36,694 bases of DNA from an uncultured Parvularculaceae bacterium. Its GTDB lineage: Bacteria > Pseudomonadota > Alphaproteobacteria > Caulobacterales > Parvularculaceae. The position numbers and the translations under genes were made by a program. The notes under the pieces are model-generated. The model ran no database searches. It worked only from the letters and a program-made list of their open reading frames with translations, and was not told the origin of the DNA. Every line of letters begins with the position of its first letter. Position 1 is the first letter of the stretch. Below, piece by piece: positions 17,029 to 25,156 of this stretch. The stretch is from contig CALLPQ010000121.1 of assembly GCA_938015425.1 (NCBI GenBank), forward strand, positions 1 to 36,694, in the 5' to 3' direction.

Positions 17029-18609
17029 TTACTGTCTTCTAAACTTTGCGCGGTCATAAATGAGCAATTTCACGTTGCCGTGTCGGTCAAGCTTGAAACT
17101 GATCGTGCCCCCCTCTAAAGGAATAAATTCCACCCTAACAGTTTCAGGCTTAGTGCCAGCTTGCGCCACAGCTGTAAGATTTCCATTTATCACGCGTAGG
17201 GTGTTACTTTCAACCGTGACCGTTATGGTTCCAAATTCAGAGTTTACATAGGTTCCGGCGTAAGCACCCATTGGCTGGTTAAGGCTCCATTCACGTGTTG
17301 CTATATTAGCGCGTAGGGCATCTATACGTAACGTTAAGTCATCTCCCCAATCATCAAGACTGTCTATGCCCGTCTCAAAAACAGTCGCGGCATCGGTATG
17401 CCCGATTAATGTATCATAGACGTAGTTTGCCACCAGATCGATAAGCCCGCTTCCAACACCTGAATCATTTACAAAAATGGCCACGCCAATCTTTTGCTCT
17501 GGCATATAGGAGACATGCGCGCGAGCACCAGAAAAGCCACCGAAGTGATGTACGAGCATGTGCTGATCCTCGCCATAGGGACCGATATACCAACCAAGAC
17601 CATAATGATCGCGAATATATGGGTATCGTCCGCTATACACAGTATCGGCTACAGTTAATGGCTGCCTTGTGGCTTGAACGGCCGTGGTAGAAAAGACTTG
17701 TTCGCCACCTAACTTGCCATTCTCAACGAGAACCTCCAACCACTTAACGGCATCTTCGGCACTCATGATAACGCCGCCTGCCGATTGCATTGTGGTGTCG
17801 GTTTTTTCCAGATACGTCCGAGCAGGTGCGTCAGGTCCAAGTGTTATATGCGGACGTGCCAGAGACCAGTTTTCATTTTGCGCTTGTGACATGTAGGCGG
17901 TGGCATGCGTCATGCCAACTTTCTGAAAGATTTCCTCGGCTAGTATGTTCTGCCATGAATTTTCAAATTTTTCTTCAACCAGCCGAGCCATTAGATTGTA
18001 GTTCCAATTGGTATAACGAAAATGGCCAAGGCGTATGTCGCGCGCCTGATTGAGTTGAGTCTTTCCAATAAGGCTCCACAAAAGGTCGGGAGTATGTTCA
18101 CCCGATAAAGCAACACGATGAACATAGGCAGAATTTTTGATGCCAGATGACATGGTAAGCAAGTTGCGAAGCTTGATCTTCTCCGCACGTATTCTGCGCG
18201 GAAACGGCGCTGTCGGCGCAAATTCACTAAGCGACTGATCAAGGTCAAGTTCACCCCGTTCATGCAAAACGGACATGGCCAAAGCAAACATCGATTTGGT
18301 TGACGACGCGATGTAAAACGCCGTTTCCTTTGTGACCGCTTCCTTGGTTTCTATATCAGTGACGCCAAACCCTTGAACGTAAGACCCTTGTGGCGTGTAG
18401 ATGGCAATTGATAGACCTTGTACAACTTCCAATTCTGCCAATGCCTGATTTATCTTGCCCTCAATATCCAGGCCAACAATAGGCGAAGTTGCAACAGGAC
18501 CATTTGTCTGTGCTAAGCTCGCCGGTGTTTGATGAAATAAGACGCCGCCCGCAAATGCCAATATAGCATACCTCACAAAATGTGCCCGCATCTCAAATCT
18601 ATCCTTCAT
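17029..18609 (-). CDS. Exported serine hydrolase of the beta-lactamase / class C fold
   Basis: A 526-aa protein with a signal peptide (hydrophobic core AILAFAGGVLFHQ, cleavage probably after SLAQ), acting in the periplasm or outside. The penicillin-binding fold is shown by the nucleophile motif SxxK in YIASSTKSMFALAM, YxN in FRYTNWNYNLM, and HxG in VHHFGGFSGA. It resembles EstB-like esterases and D-aminopeptidase-like class C proteins more than a true beta-lactamase. A C-terminal beta-rich domain (about 425-526, GAYAGTYVNSEFG) is common in this group. It lies with the adjacent AraC-type gene in an island between hemJ and rho, and that regulator is the likely controller. Substrate is unknown. 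Confidence 0.88.
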   Translation of the reverse strand: MKDRFEMRAHFVRYAILAFAGGVLFHQTPASLAQTNGPVATSPIVGLDIEGKINQALAELEVVQGLSIAIYTPQGSYVQGFGVTDIETKEAVTKETAFYIASSTKSMFALAMSVLHERGELDLDQSLSEFAPTAPFPRRIRAEKIKLRNLLTMSSGIKNSAYVHRVALSGEHTPDLLWSLIGKTQLNQARDIRLGHFRYTNWNYNLMARLVEEKFENSWQNILAEEIFQKVGMTHATAYMSQAQNENWSLARPHITLGPDAPARTYLEKTDTTMQSAGGVIMSAEDAVKWLEVLVENGKLGGEQVFSTTAVQATRQPLTVADTVYSGRYPYIRDHYGLGWYIGPYGEDQHMLVHHFGGFSGARAHVSYMPEQKIGVAIFVNDSGVGSGLIDLVANYVYDTLIGHTDAATVFETGIDSLDDWGDDLTLRIDALRANIATREWSLNQPMGAYAGTYVNSEFGTITVTVESNTLRVINGNLTAVAQAGTKPETVRVEFIPLEGGTISFKLDRHGNVKLLIYDRAKFRRQ

Positions 18610-18723
18610 TTGTTTAATCAGGCCTGCCGGAGTGAGGCCACACTAGAAAATATGTAGGATACGATCAGGCACGTCTGCTCAATGGTGAAAAATCATGCTC
18701 AACGGCGAAATATATAACGATTT

Positions 18724-19770
18724 TTAGGAACTTGTGGGAGACCCAAGCGCTTCTTTCCGATAGGCGCCTGCCGTTTGCTTTTCTTGGGCTTTAAAGGCAC
18801 GGTTAAACGTCGCCAGAGATGAAAACCCACCATTAAGCGCAATCGTCAAAATTGGCACACGGGCATGCTCAGGATCAGCAAGAGTTTGTTTAATACCATC
18901 AATCCGGTAGCTGGATAGAAAGGCAAAGAAATTCCGGAACCCCATACCACGATTGATAATGTTTCTAAGTTGATGGGTCGGTACCCCGACCCGGTCGGCA
19001 AGCCCTGCGATAGAAAGCTCCGGCTCAAGATAAGCGTGTTCCTGCTCCATTATGACCAACAAGCGTTTATAAGCAGCAGTATCTTTTGGATCGATCTTAT
19101 TTTGAGGCGCAACGGCTTCCTTTTGGAAGTTTAACGCCATACTTTCAAATTTTATGAGCCAGAACATAACGATAAGTGTTAGCGGGAGGGCAAAGGCCAC
19201 CCGTAGCAACCTTTGCTCAAGGTCACCGAGTATAAAATCTGCAGCGAGGTTTGCCCCAATCGCCATAATAGGCAGAACCGCTATGCATAGACGTATCACG
19301 CGCCGGGATCCAAGCAGATCATTGCTGTACCCGCTTATGGCTACCCACAACACATGCATTATCAATACAGCCGATGTAACGTATAAGCTCGATGTCAGGA
19401 ATGAGTCGATCACAGGTGGAATTGTTAGTCCCGCAAGCTCTGAGCCCCAAAGGAACAAGGTAGGAAAAACACTTGCGATCATCCCTAACCAAGCCATCAA
19501 ACTAAGCCGAAATTGATCATTAAGAATTGAGAGCGCCAGCCACCATATCAAGCCAATATTAAATATCGAGATGAACTCAAAAGGCAATTCATAAGGGTCA
19601 GGGAATGCGACCCCAGCTGGTAGAGCGTCAATATACAAACCCGTTAGGCTGATCAGGGTGGCATTGAGCAACCATTTGGACAAGCTTTTGGTGTCTTCCA
19701 TGAGCGCCAAAGCTACAATGATCAGAGATATGGTGACACAAGATATGGTTAGAATGAGAAGGAGGAGCAT
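18724..19770 (-). CDS. Membrane-anchored AraC-family transcriptional regulator
   Basis: A 348-aa protein with about seven hydrophobic helices in the first ~215 residues, followed by a C-terminal AraC-type DNA-binding domain (about 240-340). The first HTH is SIAGLADRVGVPTHQLRNIIN; the second contains ILTIALNGGFSSLATFNRAFKA, close to the family signature, ending QTAGAYRKE. The architecture implies a receptor that senses a membrane or periplasmic signal and regulates nearby genes. The serine hydrolase lies 114 bp downstream on the same strand, suggesting a regulator-target pair. ATG 19,770 is used; no good ribosome binding site is visible, so the start is approximate. The pair looks acquired, as it interrupts an otherwise core gene order. 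Confidence 0.88.
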   Translation of the reverse strand: MLLLLILTISCVTISLIIVALALMEDTKSLSKWLLNATLISLTGLYIDALPAGVAFPDPYELPFEFISIFNIGLIWWLALSILNDQFRLSLMAWLGMIASVFPTLFLWGSELAGLTIPPVIDSFLTSSLYVTSAVLIMHVLWVAISGYSNDLLGSRRVIRLCIAVLPIMAIGANLAADFILGDLEQRLLRVAFALPLTLIVMFWLIKFESMALNFQKEAVAPQNKIDPKDTAAYKRLLVIMEQEHAYLEPELSIAGLADRVGVPTHQLRNIINRGMGFRNFFAFLSSYRIDGIKQTLADPEHARVPILTIALNGGFSSLATFNRAFKAQEKQTAGAYRKEALGSPTSS

Positions 19771-20165
19771 GGATCATGCCTATCATATCATCACATAGCT
19801 TTCCACTCTTGGAGCATCAAGCAGGTTCAGCGTCCGTTTTTAGGCGTTCTAAGACACTGACGTTTCGTCCCCTTCTACCCGCAACTCAGACATATTGAAC
19901 GTTAACTGTGAATGCCCTTCTTGGTCAAAACCGGCCTTCAGTTTCAAATTGAGGCTCCACCAATCATGGGTGAGATTGACCTTTTAAAAAAACAGTTTAT
20001 ATCTGTAAATCCTTCCTTGCTGTCCTTATGCCAGCATATCAACCATACATTTTGAAATAGTCCTGAATATGCTTTTGCGCATGAAGGGTTTGTCTATTTG
20101 TGATTGTTTGTTTTAGTACGAACAAGACATTTTAAACGATGTATCTGATTTATTGTGAGACTTTT
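19771..20165. other. Gene-free leader region between the AraC-type gene and rho
   Basis: These 395 bp separate the divergent AraC-type regulator and rho. I see no convincing gene, terminator or riboswitch fold. It should hold the rho promoter and possibly an autoregulatory leader, since rho genes in other bacteria are attenuated by Rho itself. It also includes one boundary of the accessory insertion, but no direct repeat or attachment site marks it. Confidence 0.5.
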
Positions 20166-21437
20166 ATGCTTCCTAAAACCATGACACTTGATGAACTCAA
20201 GGCTAAATCCCCCACAGAATTGTTGACTTTTGCTGAGGAGCTTGAAGTTGAAAATGCTTCCGCAAAGTTAAAGCAAGAACTTTTGTTTGAAATTTTAAAA
20301 GAACTTGCTGACCGTGAGGTGGAAATTTCTGGGGGGGGCGTATTAGAGGTTTTGTCTGACGGATTTGGTTTTTTAAGATCAGCGGACGCGAACTATCTGG
20401 CGGGACCTGATGATATTTATGTGTCCCCCACGCAAATAAGAAAATTTTCATTACGCACAGGGGATACAGTTTTTGGGGAGATTAGAAGCCCGAAAGACGG
20501 GGAGCGTTATTTTGCGATGACCAAAGTCGCAACCCTTAATTTTGAGGACCCAGAACACGCCCGCCATAAAGTTCATTTTGATAATCTAACACCGCTTTAT
20601 CCCGAAGAACGTATCAAGATGGAGGTAGAAGATAAGCCGGGTAAAGATTTATCTTCAAGGGTTATTGATCTGGTTGCCCCTTTAGGAAAAGGTCAGCGGG
20701 CTTTGATTGTTGCCCCCCCCAGAACCGGTAAAACTGTTTTGTTACAAAACATTGCCCATTCAATCGCAGCTAATCATCCTGAATGTTATTTGATTGTTTT
20801 ATTGATTGATGAGCGCCCTGAAGAAGTTACAGATATGCAACGATCGGTAAAAGGCGAGGTTGTATCATCGACTTTTGATGAGCCTGCGACGCGTCACGTC
20901 CAAGTGGCGGAAATGGTCATAGAAAAATCAAAACGCCTTGTGGAGCATGGCCGTGATGTTGTTATTTTGCTGGATTCTATAACAAGGCTTGGCCGTGCCT
21001 ATAATACGGTTGTGCCTTCGTCCGGTAAAGTTTTAACGGGCGGCGTTGACGCCAATGCCCTGCAAAGACCAAAACGCTTTTTTGGGGCGGCCCGAAACAT
21101 TGAAGAAGGGGGCAGCTTAACAATTATTGCTACAGCTTTGATTGATACGGGCTCTAAAATGGATGAGGTTATTTTCGAAGAGTTTAAAGGTACGGGTAAT
21201 TCCGAAATCGTCCTTGACCGGAAAGTTGCGGATAAACGCACATATCCGGCAATTGATATTGCGAAATCGGGAACACGAAAAGAAGACTTGCTGACCTCTA
21301 AATCAGACTTGCAAAAAGTTTATGTGCTGCGCCGTATCTTGTCGCCGATGGGGGTAACGGATGCCGTCGAGTTTTTAATTGATAAATTGAAACAGACGAA
21401 AACCAATGATGATTTCTTTGATTCAATGAATACATAA
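20166..21437 (+). CDS. rho: Transcription termination factor Rho
   Basis: Rho is the hexameric RNA-dependent ATPase that ends transcription. The N-terminal helical part ([19 protein letters not shown]) is followed by the cold-shock-like RNA-binding domain ([33 protein letters not shown]). The ATPase core has Walker [14 protein letters not shown], Walker [18 protein letters not shown], the Q-loop region [15 protein letters not shown] and the R-loop region [15 protein letters not shown] 20,166 is preferred to ATG 20,139 because relatives begin close to the DELK segment; ATG 20,181 is also possible. The 424-aa length is standard. Neighbours hemE-hemJ upstream and mnmE downstream match the usual origin-proximal order, apart from the insertion. 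Confidence 0.96.
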   Translation: MLPKTMTLDELKAKSPTELLTFAEELEVENASAKLKQELLFEILKELADREVEISGGGVLEVLSDGFGFLRSADANYLAGPDDIYVSPTQIRKFSLRTGDTVFGEIRSPKDGERYFAMTKVATLNFEDPEHARHKVHFDNLTPLYPEERIKMEVEDKPGKDLSSRVIDLVAPLGKGQRALIVAPPRTGKTVLLQNIAHSIAANHPECYLIVLLIDERPEEVTDMQRSVKGEVVSSTFDEPATRHVQVAEMVIEKSKRLVEHGRDVVILLDSITRLGRAYNTVVPSSGKVLTGGVDANALQRPKRFFGAARNIEEGGSLTIIATALIDTGSKMDEVIFEEFKGTGNSEIVLDRKVADKRTYPAIDIAKSGTRKEDLLTSKSDLQKVYVLRRILSPMGVTDAVEFLIDKLKQTKTNDDFFDSMNT

Positions 21438-21472
21438 GCATGAACATATAAGAAAGATATAAACCAAAAAGG

Positions 21473-22099
21473 ATGAGCGTAGTGACCCTGACCTTACACC
21501 ATATTAAAAACACCCGTTCCCTTCGCCCTCTTTGGTTGATGGAAGAACTTGGTATTGAGTATACGCTTGTCAATGAAGGGGAGACGATCCTTAATCTGGA
21601 TAAACAAGCTTTCCGTCAGAAAAATCCGGTCGGGAAGATGCCCGCATTTTTCGATGGGGATCAGGGAATTTTTGAATCCGTAGCCATAATTGAATATATT
21701 GCCAACAAATATGGCGGAGAGCATTTAGTCCGCAAACCGGGTGACGATGAATATGGGGCCTATTTGCAATATCTCCATTTTGGTGAGGCTGGCATGGGTG
21801 GCTATATGAGTTTAGTCCTTGGGCATACCTTTTTATTACCTGAAAAACATCGCAACGAAAAAGTTGCTGCGTGGGCCCTTGGTGAAATGAATAACGCAAT
21901 TTCCTATCTCGATGAGGAAATAAAAGGGAAAGATTATTTTCTAGGCTCTTTTTCTCTCGTTGATATTTCAATTGCGTATATGTTGTTTTTGATGAAAATT
22001 TCACGCAATTCGGGCGAATTCGGGCCAAACATAAAAACCTATTTTGACCGTATAAAAAAGCGGGAGGCATGGATTAAAGCGACGTCTCTACCACTTTAA
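21473..22099 (+). CDS. Glutathione S-transferase family protein
   Basis: A 208-aa cytosolic GST. The N-terminal thioredoxin-fold domain reads VTLTLHHIKNTRSLRPLWLMEELGIEY and includes NPVGKMPAFFDGD, with the cis-Pro and glutathione-contacting backbone, and FESVAIIEYIANKYG, with the ES pair that binds the gamma-glutamyl group. The helical C-terminal domain has the N-capping motif FSLVDISIAYMLFL. AAAAAGG lies almost against ATG 21,473, so GTG 21,482 could be the true start. It follows rho by 35 bp on the same strand and may be read through from it. Substrate class cannot be assigned; roles in stress or xenobiotic conjugation are typical. Confidence 0.88.
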   Translation: MSVVTLTLHHIKNTRSLRPLWLMEELGIEYTLVNEGETILNLDKQAFRQKNPVGKMPAFFDGDQGIFESVAIIEYIANKYGGEHLVRKPGDDEYGAYLQYLHFGEAGMGGYMSLVLGHTFLLPEKHRNEKVAAWALGEMNNAISYLDEEIKGKDYFLGSFSLVDISIAYMLFLMKISRNSGEFGPNIKTYFDRIKKREAWIKATSLPL

Positions 22100-22128
22100 G
22101 ATGAGAGCCTGAGATGTATCAGTAGGCT

Positions 22129-22187
22129 CAGAAATTAAGTAAGCCCAGAATTTAAGTAAACCCAGAAACAAAGTAAACCAAGAAATT
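22129..22187. repeat. 17-bp tandem repeat, about 3.5 copies
   Basis: Three units of CAGAAATTAAGTAAGCC type (22,129-22,145, 22,146-22,162 and 22,163-22,179) are followed by a partial fourth that runs into the end of the glycerophosphodiesterase gene. Units differ at a few positions. The array fills the gap between two convergent genes and could arise by replication slippage. A weak 6-bp stem (GAGCCT/AGGCTC) lies just before it. Confidence 0.8.
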
Positions 22188-23199
22188 ATTTTGCGGGAAT
22201 ACTCGTTTTTTCTATACCGCAAACCATTTGATCAACGCCGCGCTTTTGCTTTACCAACACTTGATAAGCCTCTAACGGCCTATCTGTCGCGAGTATATCG
22301 ACACCCTGTTTTGATAAATCAGCATATTGATTATTATTGCCATTTCTTTCTATGGCTGCATCGATTGATCTTCGACCCCCTAAAGTACCGAAAATCACTT
22401 CGATATCCCGATTGTTTAAAAGACTGAACAATCTTGGATTGGGGTCTTTAGTGCCAGTAAAAGCGATTAATTTATCTTCGGGGATACCGCTTGCGATGGC
22501 TGAATTTAGTTCCGATTGAGAATCTATCGAGATAGAAATCATGGCTTGCTTATCAAGACGATGTAATTTGCGGGCCTGAGCCATAGTATAGGCAATATAG
22601 ATTACATTATCTTGGGTACCGGTTTTTTTGACCATGTTTATAACGTCTTCAAAGCGGGTTGAGCGTTTGAAATCTATCTGGATAAGGGCGCGGCCCTTTG
22701 CCCAGTTTAAAAAACTTTCCAGGGTTGGTGGGTTAAAACCGGTTACTTTGTTATTTTTATCTTTTAACTTTAGGGATTGGATTTGGGCCCAGCTTTTATC
22801 TTTTGCATTACCCGCGCCGTTGGTGGTGCGGTCTAATGTGTCATCATGCATTAAAAACAAAACACCGTCTTTTGAGGTCGCCACATCAATCTCATGAAAA
22901 GCTGGAATTTCGCTCGAGATATATTGTGCGGTTTCCAAACTGTTTTCAGGGTAGGCTTTATATGAACCGGCGCGATGGGCAGAAATGAGAGTCAGGTTTT
23001 TTTCTTCAAGGCATTCGAAAAAACCATTAAGGTCACCCTTTGTATTAATTGACCAACCATTAAATGCATTATTCGATACGGTAGTGGCATTAGAGTTATT
23101 TTGTGTAGGGGAAACATCAGAGGCACCGCAGGCGGTTAGCATTAGCCCTAAACTGATTGATAGGTTTTGTATTGAAAAATACCGTTTGTGTACTGACAT
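22186..23199 (-). CDS. Glycerophosphodiester phosphodiesterase family lipoprotein
   Basis: A 337-aa lipoprotein with signal peptide and lipobox LTAC (Cys at about residue 24), so it is membrane-anchored facing the periplasm. The GDPD TIM-barrel motifs are visible: ISAHRAGSYKAYPENSLET (catalytic His with the substrate-binding Arg and Glu-Asn), HEIDVATSKDGVLFLMHDD (metal Glu and Asp, catalytic His) and TLDRTTNG. LIQIDFKR supplies a later acidic/Lys strand. Such enzymes release glycerol-3-phosphate from glycerophosphodiesters, but distant members act on other phosphodiesters. The gene is convergent with the GST gene across a tandem repeat and divergent from the DUF6489-type gene. Confidence 0.9.
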   Translation of the reverse strand: MSVHKRYFSIQNLSISLGLMLTACGASDVSPTQNNSNATTVSNNAFNGWSINTKGDLNGFFECLEEKNLTLISAHRAGSYKAYPENSLETAQYISSEIPAFHEIDVATSKDGVLFLMHDDTLDRTTNGAGNAKDKSWAQIQSLKLKDKNNKVTGFNPPTLESFLNWAKGRALIQIDFKRSTRFEDVINMVKKTGTQDNVIYIAYTMAQARKLHRLDKQAMISISIDSQSELNSAIASGIPEDKLIAFTGTKDPNPRLFSLLNNRDIEVIFGTLGGRRSIDAAIERNGNNNQYADLSKQGVDILATDRPLEAYQVLVKQKRGVDQMVCGIEKTSIPAK

Positions 23200-23307
23200 T
23201 ATTAGACCCTGTAGTTAGAATTCTGTTTTAAAACCCTGAGATTGAAATTGTGGCTGTAATATTAATGTGTATTAGCTTATAGGAATAATAGGTAAAGGAG
23301 AACAGCC

Positions 23308-23562
23308 ATGAAAATGACGATTGATATTGATTGCACCCCTGAGGAGGCGAGAAAACTATTCGGTCTGCCAGATGTGAGTGCAATAAATGATATGATTGTT
23401 CAGGAAATGAAGCGGCGGGTAGAGGAAAACCTTGATACTCTTTCCGACCCACAAAACCTTATGAAACAATGGTTAAGCACGAGTGGCAATGGTTTTGAAC
23501 AGTTCCAAAATATGATGGCGGCTGCTATGGCTCAAAGTCAAAATAAACCAGACACAAAATAA
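23308..23562 (+). CDS. Small DUF6489-type protein
   Basis: An 84-aa soluble protein beginning MKMTIDIDCTPEEARKLFGLPDV, with a central helix rich in Met and Glu and the C-terminal WLSTSGNGFEQFQNMM. I recognise it as the short conserved alphaproteobacterial family usually labelled DUF6489, often found near mnmE. Its function is not known. A strong ribosome binding site (AAAGGAG) lies at a normal distance before ATG 23,308. It is 35 bp upstream of mnmE on the same strand and probably cotranscribed. The late Met-rich helix suggests a protein-protein contact surface, which is speculation. Confidence 0.82.
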   Translation: MKMTIDIDCTPEEARKLFGLPDVSAINDMIVQEMKRRVEENLDTLSDPQNLMKQWLSTSGNGFEQFQNMMAAAMAQSQNKPDTK

Positions 23563-23597
23563 GTTTTTTAGTTAAAGCCTATTAATGGAACAAGTCA

Positions 23598-25022
23598 GTG
23601 AGTGATGCCCTTCTCTCTAAAGGTGATGATATTATCTATGCGCGTGCCTCAGCAGCGGGGCGGGCTGGCGTTACCGTGTTTCGGCTATCAGGAACCGGAC
23701 TAGAGGGTTTTATTAAGCACCTAATTAAAAAGCCCCTAAAGCCACGTCATGCCCTTTATTGTAGTATTTATAATTTAGAAGGCGGTATCATTGATCAGGG
23801 GTTAGCCATACTGTTTTCTGGCCCCCATAGTTTTACGGGAGAGGATGTGCTTGAGCTTCACCTTCATGGATCAAGAGCCGTAGAGGTTGAGCTCTATTAT
23901 ACCCTATCTAAAATGGGAGGAAGGTTAGCAGAAGCAGGGGAGTTTACCTTAAGGGCCCTCAAGAATAATAAGTTGGATTTAACCCAGTCAGAAGCTTTGT
24001 TAGACCTTATCGATTCCGAAACAAACCAGCAAAAAAACTTGGCTTTAAACCAATTAGAGGGGGGTCTTGCCCAGCATGTTGAAACATGGAGATCCCTATT
24101 ACTTAAAACCTTGGCCCCATTAGCGGCTGATATTGATTTTCCTGATGAAGAGGATATCCCTGCTGCAATAGCCGCCCAGTCAATCCCAATAATTGATGAC
24201 CTTATCCAGCAATTAGAAGCCGTAATTTCTAGTTTTGAACAGACAAAAATAATCAGAGAGGGGGCGTCCATTGTTTTAATCGGTGCGCCTAATGTGGGTA
24301 AATCTAGCCTGTTAAACCGCCTTTCAGGAAGTGATGTCGCTATCGTTTCTGATCTTCCGGGGACAACCCGTGACGTGGTTGAGGCCAGATTAAACCTGGA
24401 TGGTTATTTGGTGACGTTAGCGGATACAGCAGGATTAAGGGATAATAGTGATGATCAGATTGAACAAGAGGGTATGCGCCGGACCTCTCAAAAAGCTGAG
24501 CAATCAGACTTTAGAATTCATGTTGTTGATATTTATGAGGAGTGGATAAAAAGAGATCATAAAAATGTTTCACGTGAAACAATTTCTCTTCCGGCCAATA
24601 TTGATATTCTTGTTTTAAATAAGATTGATTTACTAAAGCTTGATAATGGGCAGGAAAATAAATGGCTAGAAAACCATTTACAAAAGGAAGCTTTTGAAGG
24701 GAAGACCGCAATTTGTATATCCGCAAAAACAAATTCTGGTATTGAAGAGCTGCTTAACGAAATCAAGTCCCTTTTAAAACAATCAAGTCATTCCCAAAGT
24801 TTAAAAAACACTACGGGCATACTAACCCGTCAACGTCATGTTGATGCTATCCAGTCAGCCATAGCGGCATTAGGTAGGGCACGTAAAAGTGTAGTAGATT
24901 TTCCAGAACTTGCGGCAGAAGATTTGCGATTAGCCAATAGAGCCCTTGGGCGGGTTATAGGAGTTGTTGATGTAGAGGATATATTGGGAGAAATCTTCTC
25001 TAACTTTTGTATTGGGAAGTAA
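23598..25022 (+). CDS. mnmE: tRNA modification GTPase MnmE
   Basis: MnmE works with MnmG to place the 5-carboxymethylaminomethyl group on wobble uridine 34 of certain tRNAs. The N-terminal tetrahydrofolate-binding domain begins DIIYARASAAGRAGVTVFRLSG. The G domain has G1 GAPNVGKSS (229-237), G2 GTTRD, G3 DTAGLRD and G4 NKID. The protein ends in the obligatory CIGK, whose Cys is essential. GTG 23,598 is the start; 474 aa is somewhat longer than usual. A perfect parS palindrome (24,566-24,581) is embedded in the region between G3 and G4, encoding NVSRETI, so this coding sequence doubles as a ParB site. mnmG follows after 134 bp. Confidence 0.96.
   Translation: MSDALLSKGDDIIYARASAAGRAGVTVFRLSGTGLEGFIKHLIKKPLKPRHALYCSIYNLEGGIIDQGLAILFSGPHSFTGEDVLELHLHGSRAVEVELYYTLSKMGGRLAEAGEFTLRALKNNKLDLTQSEALLDLIDSETNQQKNLALNQLEGGLAQHVETWRSLLLKTLAPLAADIDFPDEEDIPAAIAAQSIPIIDDLIQQLEAVISSFEQTKIIREGASIVLIGAPNVGKSSLLNRLSGSDVAIVSDLPGTTRDVVEARLNLDGYLVTLADTAGLRDNSDDQIEQEGMRRTSQKAEQSDFRIHVVDIYEEWIKRDHKNVSRETISLPANIDILVLNKIDLLKLDNGQENKWLENHLQKEAFEGKTAICISAKTNSGIEELLNEIKSLLKQSSHSQSLKNTTGILTRQRHVDAIQSAIAALGRARKSVVDFPELAAEDLRLANRALGRVIGVVDVEDILGEIFSNFCIGK
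24566..24581. promoter_or_regulatory. parS: parS centromere site 1 (inside mnmE)
   Basis: The 16-bp perfect palindrome TGTTTCACGTGAAACA matches the nearly universal chromosomal parS consensus bound by ParB. It lies in frame within mnmE, 3.2 kb before parA. Confidence 0.93.
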
Positions 25023-25037
25023 AACCGTTTCTTCAAA

Positions 25038-25053
25038 TGTTTCACGTGAAACA
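25038..25053. promoter_or_regulatory. parS: parS centromere site 2 (mnmE-mnmG gap)
   Basis: TGTTTCACGTGAAACA, identical to the other two copies, sits 15 bp after the mnmE stop in noncoding DNA, where no codon constraint explains it. Confidence 0.95.
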
Positions 25054-25156
25054 TTTCTGTTGTGTCGCTCATTATTGGCGACTACAAACCTTCGCAAAGT
25101 TGTAATATCAACAATATGGCCTATCCATTTTATAAAGGAGGGCGTATAGAGAGCGC

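Noticed and set aside
17291-17298. TCACGTGT inside the serine hydrolase gene as a fourth parS
   Set aside because: Only the central core matches; the flanking arms are not palindromic, unlike the three perfect copies.
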